Positions 5,411 to 6,039 of a DNA stretch of 6,039 nt are shown in pieces (the first letter of the stretch is position 1; the number at the start of each line of letters is the position of its first letter). Under the pieces are notes generated by a model. It was not told the origin of the DNA. It did no database searches and saw nothing but the letters and a program-made list of their open reading frames with translations. Location of the stretch: positions 1 to 6,039 of the forward strand of contig USSJ01000083.1 in assembly GCA_900557285.1 (NCBI GenBank), read 5' to 3'. Source of the DNA: an uncultured Clostridia bacterium (GTDB lineage: Bacteria; Bacillota; Clostridia; Christensenellales; Borkfalkiaceae). Both the position numbers and the translations under genes were made by a program.

Positions 5411-6039
5411 CACAGTTTAACAACCCAACCGTATTTATCTTCCAGCCGACCTGTCTGTATGCCCGTGATCGTATCGTACAGCCACTTTGTGATCTTGCCC
5501 ATTTCACCGCCGTTGACCGTATAATCCACGCCCTTGTACTCCATCATTCCGACCGGCGAGATCACCGCAGCCGTACCCGTACCGAACGCTTCGTTCAATT
5601 TTCCGTTTTTCTGCGCCTCGATCACTTCGTCTATGGATACGCGCCGCTCGCTCACTTTATACCCGTGCGCGCGCAAAAGTTCGATGCTGCTCTTGCGCGT
5701 GATCCCCGGCAGAATAGATCCCACCAACTCCGGCGTAACCACTTCCCCGTCGATCACAAAGAACATATTCATCGAGCCGACTTCTTCGACATATTTCTTT
5801 TCGTTCGCATCCAGCCAAAGCACCTGGTCAAAGCCCTTCTTTTCCGCTTCTTCCCCTGCCTTCAGGCTGACCGCATAATTCGCGATACATTTCGCTTCAC
5901 CCGTTCCGCCGACCGTTGCGCGCGTATAGTAGTCTTCCACAAGAAGACGCGTGGGTGCAAGCCCGTGCGCGTAATAACTGCCCACAGGCGAAAGGATGAT
6001 GGCAAAAATATAGTTATGCGCAACATGTACGCCCAAATG
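5410..6039 (-). CDS. ilvE: Branched-chain amino acid aminotransferase IlvE, C-terminal 209 residues (5' end off the right edge)
   Basis: PLP-dependent transaminase for the last step of leucine, isoleucine and valine synthesis, and the first step of their breakdown, using 2-oxoglutarate/glutamate. The frame is open through the right edge; the TTG at 6036 is an internal leucine (LGVH), not a start. The fragment matches the BCAT form of about 340-360 residues (fold type IV), not the shorter E. coli form: LSPVGSYY, then [13 protein letters not shown], whose Lys (codon 5892-5890) is the Schiff-base lysine. [13 protein letters not shown] follows, then [10 protein letters not shown], then [13 protein letters not shown] (the PLP-phosphate loop), then the C-terminal [23 protein letters not shown] region. 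Everything after the N-terminal third is present and intact. The stop TGA (5412-5410) overlaps the next gene's ATG by one base. Upstream control lies outside the window. Confidence 0.95.
   Translation of the reverse strand, partial: HLGVHVAHNYIFAIILSPVGSYYAHGLAPTRLLVEDYYTRATVGGTGEAKCIANYAVSLKAGEEAEKKGFDQVLWLDANEKKYVEEVGSMNMFFVIDGEVVTPELVGSILPGITRKSSIELLRAHGYKVSERRVSIDEVIEAQKNGKLNEAFGTGTAAVISPVGMMEYKGVDYTVNGGEMGKITKWLYDTITGIQTGRLEDKYGWVVKL

Noticed and set aside
6034..6036. TTG start for ilvE at 6036
   Set aside because: The codon falls inside a conserved internal region before the active-site lysine; the frame is open through the edge, so the gene is partial.

Overview
This 6,039-base window looks like ordinary chromosomal sequence from a Gram-positive anaerobe of the Clostridia or a related Firmicutes lineage. 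That is an inference. It rests on a MazF almost collinear with Bacillus subtilis EndoA/NdoA, purine-rich Shine-Dalgarno sites, a consensus SigA-type promoter, hairpin-plus-U terminators, and close gene packing at moderate GC. All genes I can support lie on the minus strand, so transcription runs from high to low coordinates. No RNA gene, CRISPR array, insertion sequence or phage gene is visible.

In order of transcription: (1) Positions 6039-5069 hold the C-terminal 209 residues of a branched-chain amino acid aminotransferase (ilvE, cut by the window edge). A 113-residue protein of unknown function follows, overlapping it by one base (TGATG). A perfect 12-bp hairpin with a T run (5018-5049) closes this unit. 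(2) Positions 4990-2365 hold recX (a modulator of RecA), a fused NAD(P)HX epimerase/dehydratase (nnr) 12 bases after it, and, after a 136-base leader, a MazF/EndoA-type mRNA endoribonuclease. This is a housekeeping/stress group: recombination control, repair of damaged nicotinamide cofactor, and an RNase toxin. No antitoxin gene lies beside mazF. (3) Positions 2364-2107 are a 258-base regulatory region: a GC-rich hairpin after mazF, a second perfect 14-bp hairpin with a T run, a 17-bp AT-rich palindrome, and a strong promoter. (4) Positions 2106-1 hold a two-gene pentose operon: an FGGY sugar kinase and araD (L-ribulose-5-phosphate 4-epimerase, cut by the left edge). Together they would phosphorylate L-ribulose and epimerise it to D-xylulose 5-phosphate, feeding the pentose phosphate pathway. 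An L-arabinose isomerase would be expected outside the window.

The most notable observation is that the kinase gene is broken near its 3' end. The reading frame shifts at about 731-736, exactly where family members carry a conserved Ala-Gly-Glu-Gly-Gly segment. The remaining 71 codons of a normal C-terminus continue in another frame to a stop at 518-520. The second most notable is the mazF gene without an adjacent antitoxin, whose leader contains a small dyad overlapping a UACAU, the known recognition sequence of B. subtilis MazF. I found no convincing new multi-gene system; the rest is conventional core genome.
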